A stretch of DNA of 64,000 bases, from the NCBI GenBank assembly GCA_037833965.1, contig AP031359.1:1670001-1734000 (forward strand). The letters are read 5' to 3'. This document shows positions 54,124 to 64,000 of this stretch, piece after piece (within the stretch, counting starts at the first letter, position 1; every line of letters starts with the position of its first letter). The notes beneath the pieces were generated by a model. It made no database searches. It saw only the letters and a program-made list of their open reading frames with translations, and had not been told where the DNA came from. Both the position numbers and the translations under genes were made by a program. The DNA is from Marchantia polymorpha subsp. ruderalis (taxonomy: Eukaryota > Streptophyta > Marchantiopsida > Marchantiales > Marchantiaceae).

Positions 54124-57100
54124 TGTAATGATAGACAAATACCAAAATGGAGCATAATGGTACAGATCTGATCCCACGAGGACAGAAACAACCACAAAAG
54201 TCACAATTTGTCACAGAATAGCATTCTATTAAAGAGTTTCACTTCTTAGGCTAATGCCACTCCCAGAAGACACTACCCAATAGAGCCGAAGACCCGAAGA
54301 GTAGTGCATAACCACACTCACAGCCTAAAACTTTTCCAAACAACACCTGTAGGAATCGCTTGCAATTCCACACTTATATTTTAGGGGGAAAACTTCCTTG
54401 CATTGTTTACATCCCGACACGCTAACCTGAATACTCAGACTTGAACTTGCTTAAATCCCAAGGAGACTTGACCACTCAGGACATTCAAGCCGAATACACA
54501 CAACTCCTGATGCGGTAACTTTGACAAACAGGAGCGCACCGTGCCCAATGTCTGGATCACACTAGCACATAGTCACAGTGGATACAGGTTTACAGTCAAG
54601 ACAAGCCAATTGACAAAAAAGCCCCCCAAGGAAAGAGCCTTGGGCCTCTTTATTCACAATGACAACTCTGGAATCTCAACCGCCTGAGGCTAATTGGTCT
54701 CAAGGGCTGTGCCGTCCGATGTAACGGTTACGGCGACATCTAAACTACTCTATACTCCTAGTCTACGCAACACGTTTACAATCTCTACTTCTACATTCTG
54801 GCGCGCCTCATTTAATCTCTCTGAAAATGTATTAACTAACTCTACAATCTATTTGTGTCCTGCGGATCCGCTGGTCTTGGCAACATCAACCGTTGCTCGA
54901 GTGAATCCAACTTCAGCCACTTCACCGTTTGCAATCCCCACATCGCGAACCCGTTCAGGCACTTCTCTAACCGCAATTTCAACTCGTCGGTTGACTCGTC
55001 TCGCAGTTGACGGTAGGCCTCCTCTGCCTTTTCCATCCTCCGTTGCGACTCTTGTGATCTCATGTCCGCTTTCCCTAACTGCTCTCGCATCCGTCGGCAT
55101 TCCGATTCAAAGTTTAATCTACATTCGACCTCCGAAGACTTGGCCGATTCACAATCTGCCAATTTCTTGGCCCAATTCTCCAATTCTTCTTCATGCTTAT
55201 GGTTTCCCGCCGACAGACTTGCTGATAGCTCCTCCCCACGTCGGAATTCCATGTCGCACTTTCCCGCAATTTCCAAAATTTTGTTACGAAGATCTTCTTC
55301 CGCCGTCTTCACCTCTGCGATTTTGCCCCAAAGTTCTTCGGCGATACGAACTTTTGCGGCTCTTCGGGCCTCCAACTTAGCAAGTTCCTCGATGTAATTC
55401 TTTTCTCGCTTCTCCGCTGTGGTGATCAGCCGCTCCGATTGTTTGACTGCTTCATCGTAAGCTTCTCTAGATTTCTCCAATCTTGCAATCAAATCCACTA
55501 TCACTTTCTGTGCATTCTCATTAGACTTACGAAGTCCACCATAGGTTTCTTTTAACTCTGTACATCGTCCGGATTCCTTCGCTAGATTCAGCTGCAACAC
55601 TTCACACTCAATTTCCTTCTCCCGAAGCTAGGCTCGCTCTTGCAATGTCGCCTTCACTGCCGCGCACTCGGTTGACAAGGTTGCAGCTTGTTCTCGTGCC
55701 AATGCAGTCGCGGAATCCCACTACCTCTTTACTGCAACTGCTCTCTTGAGCTTCATCTTGTTCCTAATCAACTGTACGTAAAATCCAGGCTCCTTTGATA
55801 CAGCATATCTCTCTCTCTTCCCATCCAAGTACTTCAACAATGGAACTACACTATCCTACAAGAAATCAGGAAATGTAACTTCCAACACCTTCGCATCTTT
55901 GCCCGAAGCTTTCTTCTCTTCTTCGGGTCTCACCTCTTCCACCGGAGATGTCGGCAGTGTAATGCCATCGGCCTCTACCAGCATCCCTCCAATCAGTGCA
56001 ACAACCTGCTCCAGAATCTCCTCGCTCAAAGTGGACTCCGTCACCAGGTCCTCGTTCATCTTCAGTTGTGGTGTTTCTTCACCCCGCGCAGACTATGTCT
56101 GCTCCGAAGACAGAGAGATCGAACTTATCAACTCCATTCCCTCCTTCAAAGGTTCTGCCGGTATATCTCCTGGAACTTCGATTAACACCTCCGAAGGTCC
56201 TCCTATCTCCACAGGCCGCGTCGACTCGCCAACTGCGACTTTGGATGTATTCACAATTGGTGCCACTGTCTTCACTACGCTGCTGTCCGACACTTCAGCT
56301 GTCACCATTCTCCGATTCGCCCTCTTCTTTGGTCTTGCGCGTGATCTCGGCTTCCTTACTCCATTTAATTCCATGTCCACCCTTCTCACTTAGTGGGCCA
56401 ATAATTTCTCGTCATCACTCACTACCTTCCTTCTCTTCGCCAATCGTCTCTCTAGCTTCTCCCGTCTCTGCACCACGTCCACCTAAACTGGTCCCCGGGC
56501 TGTCGTATGTGTTGGGATTGAGGGAGGTCGGTTCTTGTCTTTGATCCCTCCACTGGACTTGGTTGTCAAGATTTCCCTTTCCCTCGGAAATCGCTTCTCC
56601 TCCTCCCTTGTAAGCAATCCCATTCCTCGATAGAAATTTACCAGAAAGAGAGTGATGTGATTGGTCAAAGGTCCCGTCCACCGGGAGCCCGCATTCACCC
56701 AGACAAGATCGTGAAAGATCCTTGCCCAATGTACTCTTCTTCCTTCCAGGATGCGTTCAAAGAACCCTACTTGCCAGGCCGTCACATACGTCGTGCGCGC
56801 CGGCCGCAAGATGTGCATAATTCCCAAAGGGATCGCCCTTCTCTTCGGATCTTTATAATCGACAGTCTTCCATCCGTTAGTCTCCTGTCTCCTAGACTTG
56901 AAGAGAGGCCCGTAAGAGAATTCCTCAACGTGTGTAAGTCCTACGCTATTCTTCTCAAATAGAAGATCTCCGTCGTTGCCCGCACACGGTCCCATTACCT
57001 TTGTCCAATGCTTGATGGTCCACAACATGGGATTACCGCAGAGCTCCTTGCCTTCAATCGTGCTCTTGTCCATTACCTCCTTGCAAATACTCGCTGAGAC

Positions 57101-57648
57101 GCAATTCCAATTCCACAAAAGGAATTCAAGCTGCAATTCACTCAACTCGCGTATGAAGAGTCGCAATTCTTCGTAAGGCACCTTCAAGGGAATCAATGTC
57201 CTCACCTTCTCACTCTTCTTGGGCTCCATGTCTTCAATTTGTGTTTCGCTACTTGCGAGCTTGATCAATTTTGCTTTCTCTCTCTCTCGCTTGTTCTTGC
57301 TCAATATCGCAATGTCGGCGCAAAGACTCCTCGTACTGCCTTTACCTTTAAAGCCCTAACATTGCCTCCTCCCGCGTCCAGTAGAACTCTTGTGCGAACG
57401 TCGTCCGGCCCGTTGCGCGATTTGAAATTGATTTCGATGTCTTTGTCGAAGACGCAGCTCTTTGCATATTCAAAAAAGGCTGCGCTGAAGACCCGAAGAT
57501 CCGAAGATCTTCGGACGTAGACGAATTCTAACTAATTCTATCATTTCTCCTCATGAGCTGCTCATTCTAACTCTTACAACTACTTTCTAGACAAATATCT
57601 TTTAGTTTTGTTGTTTTTTAAAGAAAAACGAAAAAACTAGGCACCACA
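54124..57648 (-). mobile_element. Solo coding-LTR E3 (3525 bp)
   Basis: It begins TGTGGTGCCTAG at 57648 on the minus strand and ends ...TATCATTACA at 54124. CATGG follows its right edge (57649-57653). The matching CATGG lies at 41773-41777, now separated from E3 by the later hAT insertion. A solo LTR with a 5-bp target duplication is therefore the best reading. It is the most complete E-type copy in the window and has no internal region of its own. Confidence 0.8.
54654..57229 (-). pseudogene. LTR-encoded coiled-coil protein (E3, best-preserved copy)
   Basis: The start MEPKKSEKVRTLIPLKVPYE is at 57229, and the stop is at 54654-54656, with AATAAA overlapping it: about 858 codons. The N-terminal domain is open from 57304 to 56483 and contains SELQLEFLLWNWNC, GNPMLWTIKHWTKVMGPCAG, FKSRRQETNGWKTVDYKDPK, LRPARTTYVTAWQVGFFERI, HWARIFHDLVWVNAGSRW and FLVNFYRGMGLLTREEEKRF. 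Next come a basic stretch (EKLERRLAKRRK), an acidic linker, the FPDFL/DSVVPLLKYLDGKREKYAVS block and the coiled coil (54842-55600: KSREAYDEAVKQSERLITTA). Single-base stops occur near 56480, 56395, 56090 and 55860. No enzyme motif is seen. The N-terminal domain faintly resembles extra proteins of Athila-like plant elements, which is only a guess. Confidence 0.8.
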
Positions 57649-58981
57649 CATGGCTACGCTATCCTCCGAACTCTAGGGAACTACCACCTTGCAATTTGCT
57701 TTCTTCTTTGGTCTAATGCGTTTCTTCGGCGTTCTCAAACGCGTTACATCTGTCCATGCCATTCGTGCTTCTGGTCTTCGGCCTTCACTTCTAGCTTTCG
57801 CTACCTTCTGCCTCTTTGCCGGACGCCGCTTAGATACTTCTTCCACAGTGACGACTTCCACTGAAACTCGTGCTGCTCTTCAGGGAATCTTTTCAGCTTG
57901 AGTGTTGTCTTCTTGCTCAGTGCCTTCGGCCGACTCCAGCTCCAAGATCTCCCTTTCATTGGAAAATCGCTTTTCTTTGTTATTCGTCAATAGTCCCATT
58001 CCGCGATAGAAGTTCATCAAGAAGGGTGTCATATGATTTACCGAGCCTCCGCACCACCTATTACTAACGTTGATCCAAACCAAGTCGTAAAAAATCTGTG
58101 TCCAGTGAATTGCCTTCCCTCGCACTGCGCGTTTGATAAATCCTACTTGCCACGCCGTGACATAGGTCGTCCGCTACGGCCGTAAGATGTGCATCACTGC
58201 TGTTGCCACCGCACGCTTCTTTGGGTCGCAATACTCCATTATTTTCCAACCATATGTGCTTGATTGAGGATTCTTGAAGAACGGCGCGCATGTAAATTCT
58301 TTGGCTTGCATCATCTTCACGCTCTCCTTCTCAAAAGTTTATATGCCCTCCTTGTCCGCATATGATCCTAAGACGCGCGTCCAATATACGTTCATAGCAG
58401 CAAATTGCCTTGAAGGTCGGTGCCCTTGTTTGATTCTTGTCCATCATCTCCTGGCAGATTGTCGCCGACACGCAATTTCAATCCTACAACAGAAAATTTA
58501 GACACGCCGTGACTAACTCTCGACGATACTTCCGTAATTTGACATTGGGCACCCCAAGCGGAACCAACTTTGGTACAGCAGCTTTCTTAGGTCGCGTCAT
58601 GTCTCTTGCCGTGTATTCTTTGATGCTCCGATTGCAAGTCTCGCTCTTACACAATGTCGGTGCGAAGTGTCCGCTTCGTGCCCTTACCCTCGACGCCCTA
58701 ACGGTCTTCACACACGCATAAATTGGCACTTGCAATGCAAGAAGTTCTTGTCAGGCTTGTGGCAAATTTGAATTGTGACAAGTCGTCTTTGCCAAAGGTC
58801 CATCTATTACATCGCCAAAGATGTAACAGAAGAAGGCAAATTTCATCCTACTTACTACTGGTTACTCAATTTTCATTAGTTCTCATAACTTCTACGACTA
58901 TGAACCTATAAGCATATGTTCTACAGCCACTATACTTCAAATTTACTTCTTTATGCAAAAATCAAAATATTGTGCACCAAA
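57649..58981 (-). pseudogene. Coding-LTR F, 5' edge and N-terminal half
   Basis: The 5' edge is near 58981 (minus TTTGGTGCACAATATTTTG). The ORF start is at 58600 (MTRPKKAAVPKLVPLGVPN). The N-terminal domain is broken by stops (KLRKYRRELVTACLNFLL, later HWTQIFYDLVWINVSNRW and HMTPFLMNFYRGMGLLTNN). A basic stretch (SKRRPAKRQKVAKARSEGR) leads to the E3 insertion point at 57649. The protein continues at 41778. The layout is that of E-type copies, but identity is clearly lower, so F is a separate subfamily. Confidence 0.75.
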
Positions 58982-60028
58982 GCCACCGCCACATTGCATA
59001 TCAATTGATCGCGGTACTCCGTCGTTCGCCATCCGTTCTTGGTCGAGCGAGGTGTCTTGAATAGCTTCGCAAAGGTCTTCTCCTCAGCTTATGTCACCTT
59101 CACGCTCTAGCTACCGTAGGTATAATCGCCTTTCTCATCTACACACGATTCCAAGACATGAGCCCAGTGCTCAATTGTTCAATTTTAAGGGTTGCCGCAA
59201 AGTTCATCGGCATCTTGCGTGCGTCCTTCCTACCACTCCTTCACGATTGTTGCGAAAACCCAATTCCAACCGCATAGCAAGAAATTGATCTTGGCAGCTA
59301 TTAGTTCTTGGCATTACGCTCTCAATCCTAATCTCGGTACCTTCAACGCCGACAATTGAGGTCCCGAAGATTGCTTCATTGCTGCGCTCTCAATTTCTCA
59401 CTCGCAATCCTTACTAAGCTTCCAATCTGCAAATGCACTCTCTCAAAATGACGGCGTGGAACTCCCGTTCCTGTCAATGTCCTTCGACGTTCTAACCGCA
59501 TCTTGAACTTGTGCATATTGATGGTACAAGTGTTGAAATTTCCCTTCCGGTCGGCGTCGCCTTTCACTACGCCAAATGTCCTTTGCCGAAGTCCCTTTTG
59601 CTGTAACGCTGAAGGTGCTATCGCCGAAGTTCGAAGGCCCTTCGCCTTCTCATGTTCTTCGATGCATACACTTGTAACCTAAGATTCCCTCACTTGTTTT
59701 TGGTGTTCTTGAGCTCGTTGGAACAAACAGGCCAAGCTCTATCTGTTGAAAACTTGCCAAAGGCAAATTTTCACTAATCAAAAAAGTTATGAATCATCTA
59801 CTATAGTGGATCATAACTCATCTAATTCAACTTTATTGCCTACAAGTAAAAACACTAACTTCAAAGGGAGGTAGCTAAATGGATCCACTATTCATAACTT
59901 GGCTTTTACTATAAAATCCACTACTTAATCTACTTTGTAGTATTTTTATCCTAAAAGTTTGAAATTCCTAGTCTTCTACTTCACAAACTTACTCTTTTCA
60001 AAAAAAAGTGAAAAACTACGTGACTACA
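58982..60028 (-). pseudogene. Coding-LTR G, 5' edge, leader and N-terminal part
   Basis: The 5' edge is at 60028 (minus TGTAGTCACGTAGTTTTTC), flanked by CTATA. The leader (59380-60028) resembles solo element B over 8215-8545 as reverse complement. The ORF starts at 59379 (MKQSSGPQLSALKVPRLG) and continues with stops through INFLLCGWNWVFATIV and TIEHWAHVLESCVDEKGDYT to ICNVAVAL, where F interrupts it. The next residues (PLMQILQLSRTTW) are at 39778. H2 has NVAVALIQLLQPHRTTY at this place, confirming that the halves belong together. Confidence 0.75.
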
Positions 60029-60033
60029 CTATA

Positions 60034-60395
60034 GAACAACATCTATGTCCAAGAGTCTATCTACAAACCCATAAGAAACAATACGGCACTTCCCACAAGT
60101 ACATCATACGACTTCGCTCATGTCACTATTGACAAAACTTTCACCGTTGAGCCATGTGTGACATGATCATGTTGCATCTCCATGGACAATAATGAATCAT
60201 TCCACTTACTTTATCAAATGATGTTTGAATTAAGAATGAACACGCCTCAAGCTTTGACCGTTGAAGTCTCAAACCTAGAACTATGGCCTTCTTCAACATC
60301 AAAGGTTGGGCACAAGAATTTAACAAAACAATGTTCGGCCTATACACTTGTCTTGTAGGACTCATCAATCCAAAGATACCAGTCCGATTGTTCAA
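60034..60395 (-). pseudogene. Gypsy element K aspartic protease (right part of K)
   Basis: The frame 60141-60395 contains PNIVLLNSCAQPLMLKKAIV, where the usual active-site DSGAQP reads NSCAQP, then KLEACSFLIQTSF. In another frame down to 60034 it shows AKSYDVLVGSAVLFLMG and IDSW, the C-terminal protease block. The codons continue at 37708 (REGDSKLVWNTR) once G and one CTATA are removed. The protease would process K's polyprotein. The Asp-to-Asn and Gly-to-Cys changes should inactivate it. Confidence 0.7.
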
Positions 60396-60720
60396 TATGC
60401 TACACCAAGTGGGAGAATCTCGCGCTCAATAGCTGGCCAAGTTGGTAACGCATCCATCTTTGTCGCTGCCGCATGCCAAGTAGCACCAATATTCCATGTA
60501 GTACTCAACTCCAAGGGTGACTTCACAACAACACCCTCAACCACCTTGGCACTCGTAGCAGCAATACTTCCACGTTCACACAAAATCAAAACACATGAGT
60601 TAGCCCAACTCCTGAATTTATCACATCTCTCGCCAAAATTAGTGGAGATTACACTAAAATTAGCATCCGCAATACTACACTGGATGTTGCATATGTGTCC
60701 ATTATACTTAGATTTTTAAT
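60396..60720 (-). other. Probable K sequence upstream of protease, no domain recognised
   Basis: A minus-strand frame (60392-60589) starts MILCERGSIAATSAKVVEGV and joins the protease region at its 3' side. No zinc knuckle or capsid motif could be identified. It could be the gag-protease spacer of K. Confidence 0.35.
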
Positions 60721-60724
60721 TCAT

Positions 60725-60915
60725 GCATTCATCACCAAGTGTAAATATATATCTTGTTGTAGATGTTTCATTCTTTAAATTTTGTTCGTTATCAGCATCA
60801 ACTTAGCCTATCAAAGACTTGAAATTGTCAAATAAATCATCAAACAATAAATCATAATTTTTTATATCCTTTAAGTATCTAAAAATCCATTTCATTGCTT
60901 TTCAATGCATCTTTT
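60725..60915 (-). pseudogene. Ty1/copia RNase H fragment
   Basis: The minus-strand frame reads KAMKWIFRYLKDIKNYDLLF and, after one TAG, VDADNEQNLKNETSTTRYIF, then TLGDE. This is the end of the copia RT thumb (the KWxxRYLKxTxxYGL block) and the start of RNase H, whose first acidic residues (the DAD triplet) are kept. Only about 63 codons remain, adjoining gypsy A2 on one side and K-like sequence on the other. Confidence 0.75.
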
Positions 60916-60924
60916 TTGAATTAT

Positions 60925-62035
60925 GCTCAATGTTCAAACTATTATTGGTGGTGTGGCATTCTCGCTCACCTACATCATTTTGCGGCCCTTGGTGAAAACC
61001 AAGTATGATGTGTTAATTGGGAGACCATGGTTGTAGGGAGCCAAGATTCATACAGACTGGCACAAGCAATAGCTTCAGTTTTGGGACCCAACTCACGCAG
61101 AAGGATCAAAGATCACAATATGATGGGCCAAAGTCCCACACAAAGGTGAGACGCCTTCCACCAGCTCCGGGTACACGTCGGCCAAAGATTTATCTTCCTC
61201 CGACGACGACGACCTGTACGTACATTACTTAGAATGTTACAAAGTAGATGTGAAAGATTTGGACGACCAAGGCAATGGCAATTAGCAAATAATGATGAAA
61301 CCGGAGCGTAGCAAGGTCAGTCATATTGAGGGCGTAGTTAACCTGAGTGACTGTCAAGACGTAGAACTTAGTCCCCACAAGATGCTAAAGGTCTCTAGCC
61401 AGGTGTCTGGGGTAGAACTAGAGACAGTACATAGTTTTCTCCAAAACTACGAGGATGTTTTTGCCTGGAAAATTGAGGATATGAAAGGCATACCTTCTCG
61501 TTACGGTGAGCACCAAATTGATCTGATGGAAGATGCCGTTCCAGTCCGTCAGCGTCAATACCAACTAAATCCCAAATACTCACTACTTGTTAAGGTTGAG
61601 ATTGATAAATACCTGAGTGTCGGAGTTATATATCCGGTACTAAGTAGTGAGTGGGTCTCCGCTATTGTTATTGTCTCGAAGAAGAAGGCAAGGAAGATCC
61701 GGGTGTATCAGGATTTCAGCAAGTTGAACGCTGCTACTCGGAGGATCACGACCCTTTACCTTTCACGGATGCCATATCATACCATGTAGCGGATCATGAA
61801 CGCTATAGTTTTCTGTACAGATTTTCAGGATCCAACCAGGTGTCAATCCGTGAGCAGGACAAAGATAAGAACACCTTTACCACCGATTGGGGAACTAATG
61901 CTTATCATAAGATGCTCTTTGAACTATGCATTGCACCTGCCACATTCCAACGGATGATGATCATGATCTTTCAAGATCATCTGAGGAAGTTCCTAGAGAT
62001 TTTCATAAACAACTTTTGTGTTTTTGATCGTCCGA
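60925..62035 (+). pseudogene. Second copy of gypsy element A (A2): protease end and reverse transcriptase
   Basis: 60925-61130 matches A's protease C-terminus (KTKYDVLIGRPWL, DWHKQ). The frame 61292-61789 matches A's RT opening (YEDVFAWKIEDMKGIPSRYG; LSSEWVSAIVIVSKKKARKI). After a frameshift near 61735, 61740-62035 continues through RFSGSNQVSIREQDKDKNTF to IFINNFCVFDR. Both catalytic aspartates of A's IFIDDFCVFG box are asparagine here, the result of two G-to-A changes. The copy is inverted relative to A and stops just after the catalytic box. Confidence 0.85.
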
Positions 62036-62446
62036 TATGCCCACAATGCCGCCGGTAACTTTGTGTCCTAGTCATGCGCGTGGTTCATCATAACCTTCAG
62101 CAGAATCTTAAACAGAAGTCCATTTGACTTCTTTGTCAACCCATTTGCCTTTGGATTATAGGAAGTTGTTTTCTAATGCTTGATTTGAAAATAAAAGGTG
62201 AGGTCTTCGATGACTGCGTTCAACAAATGTGTTCCTCGATCGCTCACCAGTTCAAGCGGGCACCCATAGCACGTGATGATTGATTTGAACAAAAACTTAG
62301 CAATAGTGATTACGCCATCACGCCGTGTGCCTTCTTCCTTTACTATTTTGGTGGCGTAATTGGTTGCTACCAGAATGTACCGCCTTTGAGTATGTTTTGT
62401 AACTGGTTGAATTGGTCCTACAAAATCAATTTCCCACTTCTTGAAT
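62036..62446 (-). pseudogene. A2 integrase core, inverted against its RT
   Basis: The minus-strand frame shows FKKWEIDFVGPIQPVTKHTQ (first catalytic Asp), RRYILVATNYATK, ITCYGCPLELVSDRGTHLLN (second Asp) and, with stops, a KANGLTKKSNGLL block where the catalytic Glu is Lys. It ends at LPAALWAYRT. It is about 70% alike to A at 22070-22500 by eye. The RNase H and integrase N-terminus that should connect it to the RT are missing at the inversion point. Confidence 0.8.
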
Positions 62447-62990
62447 GGTGCATTGCAGCAAATTGCGATCTCAACTATCAACAATTGAGGAGCAGTTGGT
62501 TGCGGCTCAAGTGAAATTGCTGGAGATGGAGGCAACAAGTCAGCCGTTAGAGAGGCGGCCGATGCTGCGTTGTACGCAAAGGTAGACTGATGTCTTCGCC
62601 GTTATGCGGAGTGGGAGATCCAAAGCCTAAAGTGGATGAGCTAGAGCGCCAAGTGAAGGAAATAATAGCCAGCGGAGTCGTAGGACATTGGCAATTAAGT
62701 AGGAAGCTCAATTCGTTCATCTCCAATTTGAAGGAGACAAAGAAGAACTTAGAATTAGAGCTATCAGCCGTTTTGAGTAGGATAGGGGTAGACAAGAGCT
62801 CAGCGGGCGTGGCAACTGCCGCATCTGCTAGCGTCGCACCTTATGGGAGCTTGTAGCTAGCGGGTGATGCCTCCGGATGTTAGTTGTGAATAAACAGGCT
62901 CAAGGCTCTGCCTTTGGGAAGCTATTCGAGAAGTAAATTTCTCAGTTTTCAATTTGCATTCCTCCCCGCATAATGGAGCTCAATGACATA
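62447..62990 (+). pseudogene. G-like coding-LTR fragment (D): coiled-coil C-terminus and start of 3' LTR region
   Basis: 62447-62590 matches G's late coiled coil (STIEEQLVAAQVKLLEMEA against G SAVEEQLVAAQAKLMETK). The frame 62590-62856 continues (VDELERQVKEIIASGVVGHW, LKETKKNLELELSAVLSRIG) to a TAG stop. The following sequence has GTGAATAAACAGGCTCAAGG, the same stop-proximal AATAAA block as the E copies. The LTR end is missing and the 5' side is cut by the A2 integrase scrap. Confidence 0.7.
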
Positions 62991-63058
62991 GTGAGATGGA
63001 TGAGAAAATGATGACCTGTTAACATGCCATTTTCTTCTTGTGTTTGTTACGTGGAAAC

Positions 63059-63232
63059 TGTAATGACAGATATTTACCGAAATGGAGAATATTGATAAAG
63101 ATCCGATTCCACGAGGACAGAAACAACCCCAAGAACCAAGTAGTGTCAAAAATTAACAATCTATTGAAGAGTTTTACTTCTCATGCACATATCACTATCA
63201 ATGCACTGCAATTGCTAAGTCTGAAGACAACA
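63059..63232 (-). mobile_element. E-type LTR end fragment (E7)
   Basis: TGTAATGACAGATATTTACC and the next roughly 150 bp match the 3' end of E-type LTRs (as at 18454 and 54124), ending at 63232 where a second E-type LTR end begins. In its later part it also resembles the F-type end (TTTTACTTCTCATGCACATATCACT). Confidence 0.7.
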
Positions 63233-64000
63233 TGTAATGACAGACAAATACCAAAATGGAGCATAATGGTACAGATCCGATCCCACGAGGACAGGATCAA
63301 CCACAAAAGTCACAATTTGTCACAGATAGCATTCTATTAAGGAGTTTTACTTCTTAGGCCAATGCCACTCCCAAAAGACACTACCTAGCCAGAGCCAAAG
63401 ACCCGCAGAGTAGTGCATAACCACACCCACAACCTGAAACTTTTCCAATCAACACCTATAGGAATCGCTTGTGACTTCACACTTATATTTCAAGGGGGAA
63501 AACTTCCCAGCATTGCATACATCCCGACACACTGACCCAAATACTCAGACTTGAACTTACTTAAATCCCAAGGAGCACTCAACTACTCAGAATATTCAAG
63601 CTCAATACACACAACTCCCGATGCAGTAACTTCTAGCCTACGCAACACTTTTCCAATCTCTACTTCTACATTCTGGCGCGTCTCATTCAATCCTTCTGAA
63701 AATGTGTTAACTACCTCGACAACTTGTTTGTGTCTTGCGGATCCGCTGGTCTTGGCGCTCATCAATCGTCGCTTGAGCAAATCTAGCTTCAACCACTTCA
63801 CTGTTTGCAATCCCACATCGCGAACCCGTTCAGACACTTCTCCAAACGCAACTTCAACTCTTCTATTGACTCGTCCCGTAGCTGACGGTAGGCCTCTTTT
63901 GCCTTTTCCATTCTTCTTTGCGACTCCTGCGATCTCATGTTCGCCTTGCCTAACTGCTTCCGCAACCGTCGACATTCCGATTCAACCTTCAATTTACATT
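63233..64000 (-). pseudogene. Coding-LTR copy E5, running off the window
   Basis: The LTR end is TGTAATGACAGACAAATACC at 63233. It matches E1 and E3 through the non-coding part, then jumps at about 63630 into the coding region (SLRRLE/RRLEVTAS region), with about 250 bp deleted. That deletion removes the ORF stop and the AATAAA block. The coiled-coil coding sequence follows on the minus strand (63798-63992: QLGKANMRSQESQRRMEKAK; EELKLRLEKCLNGFAMW). The rest lies beyond 64000. Confidence 0.75.

Noticed and set aside
54124..57648. E-type units as independent DNA transposons with TGTRRTG inverted ends
   Set aside because: The termini could be read as short inverted repeats. The polypurine tract and primer-binding site of element A abut the same unit, and 5-bp duplications fit integrase, so they are LTRs.

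Overview
This is a transposon-dense window of nuclear DNA from a land plant. The evidence is plant-type Ty3/gypsy and Ty1/copia remnants, a chromovirus with a chromodomain remnant, a tRNA-Asp-like primer-binding site, a TTTAGGG-like telomeric tract and spliced host exons. The element types might suggest a non-seed plant (fern, lycophyte or bryophyte), but the sequence does not settle this. No intact host gene, rRNA, credible tRNA or CRISPR array was seen, and almost every element ORF is broken.

Layout. 0-3 kb: decayed Ty1/copia LTR, primer site and gag (+). 3.1-4.3 kb: short hAT derivative. 5.4-5.9 kb: two spliced exons of an unidentified minus-strand gene. 8.2-9.5 kb: a solo LTR with perfect 5-bp target duplications, sitting in a TC-rich repeat. 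10.5-11.0 kb: decayed unknown ORF. 11.2-12.7 kb: decayed chromovirus. 15.9-16.4 kb: scraps of gypsy integrase and copia RT. 16.4-27.8 kb: a gypsy element (here A, minus strand) with gag, protease, RT, RNase H, integrase, polypurine tract and a 3.1-kb 3' LTR that itself encodes a long coiled-coil protein. 27.8-31.35 kb: second chromovirus (C). 31.35-36.25 kb: mosaic of further coding LTRs.

36.25-60.4 kb is a nested stack, reconstructed from target duplications and from host reading frames that resume across insertions. A gypsy pol gene (K) was hit by coding LTR G, which was hit by coding LTR F, which was hit by coding LTR E3. A hAT transposon then landed at the E3 edge, and a 4.8-kb coding LTR (H2) landed inside the hAT transposase. 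The hAT also carries exons of a PiT-type phosphate transporter. 60.7-64 kb holds copia RNase H, a rearranged second copy of A, and more coding-LTR pieces.

Main result: the recurrent roughly 700-860-codon protein (conserved N-terminal domain, basic/acidic linker, long C-terminal coiled coil) is not a host gene family. It lies inside the LTRs of gypsy element A, because it is bounded by A's polypurine tract on one side and the same LTR end abuts A's primer-binding site. At least four diverged subfamilies (E, F, G, H/B) share the terminal pattern TGTRGT...TTACA. This protein-coding LTR family is the best candidate here for something undescribed.
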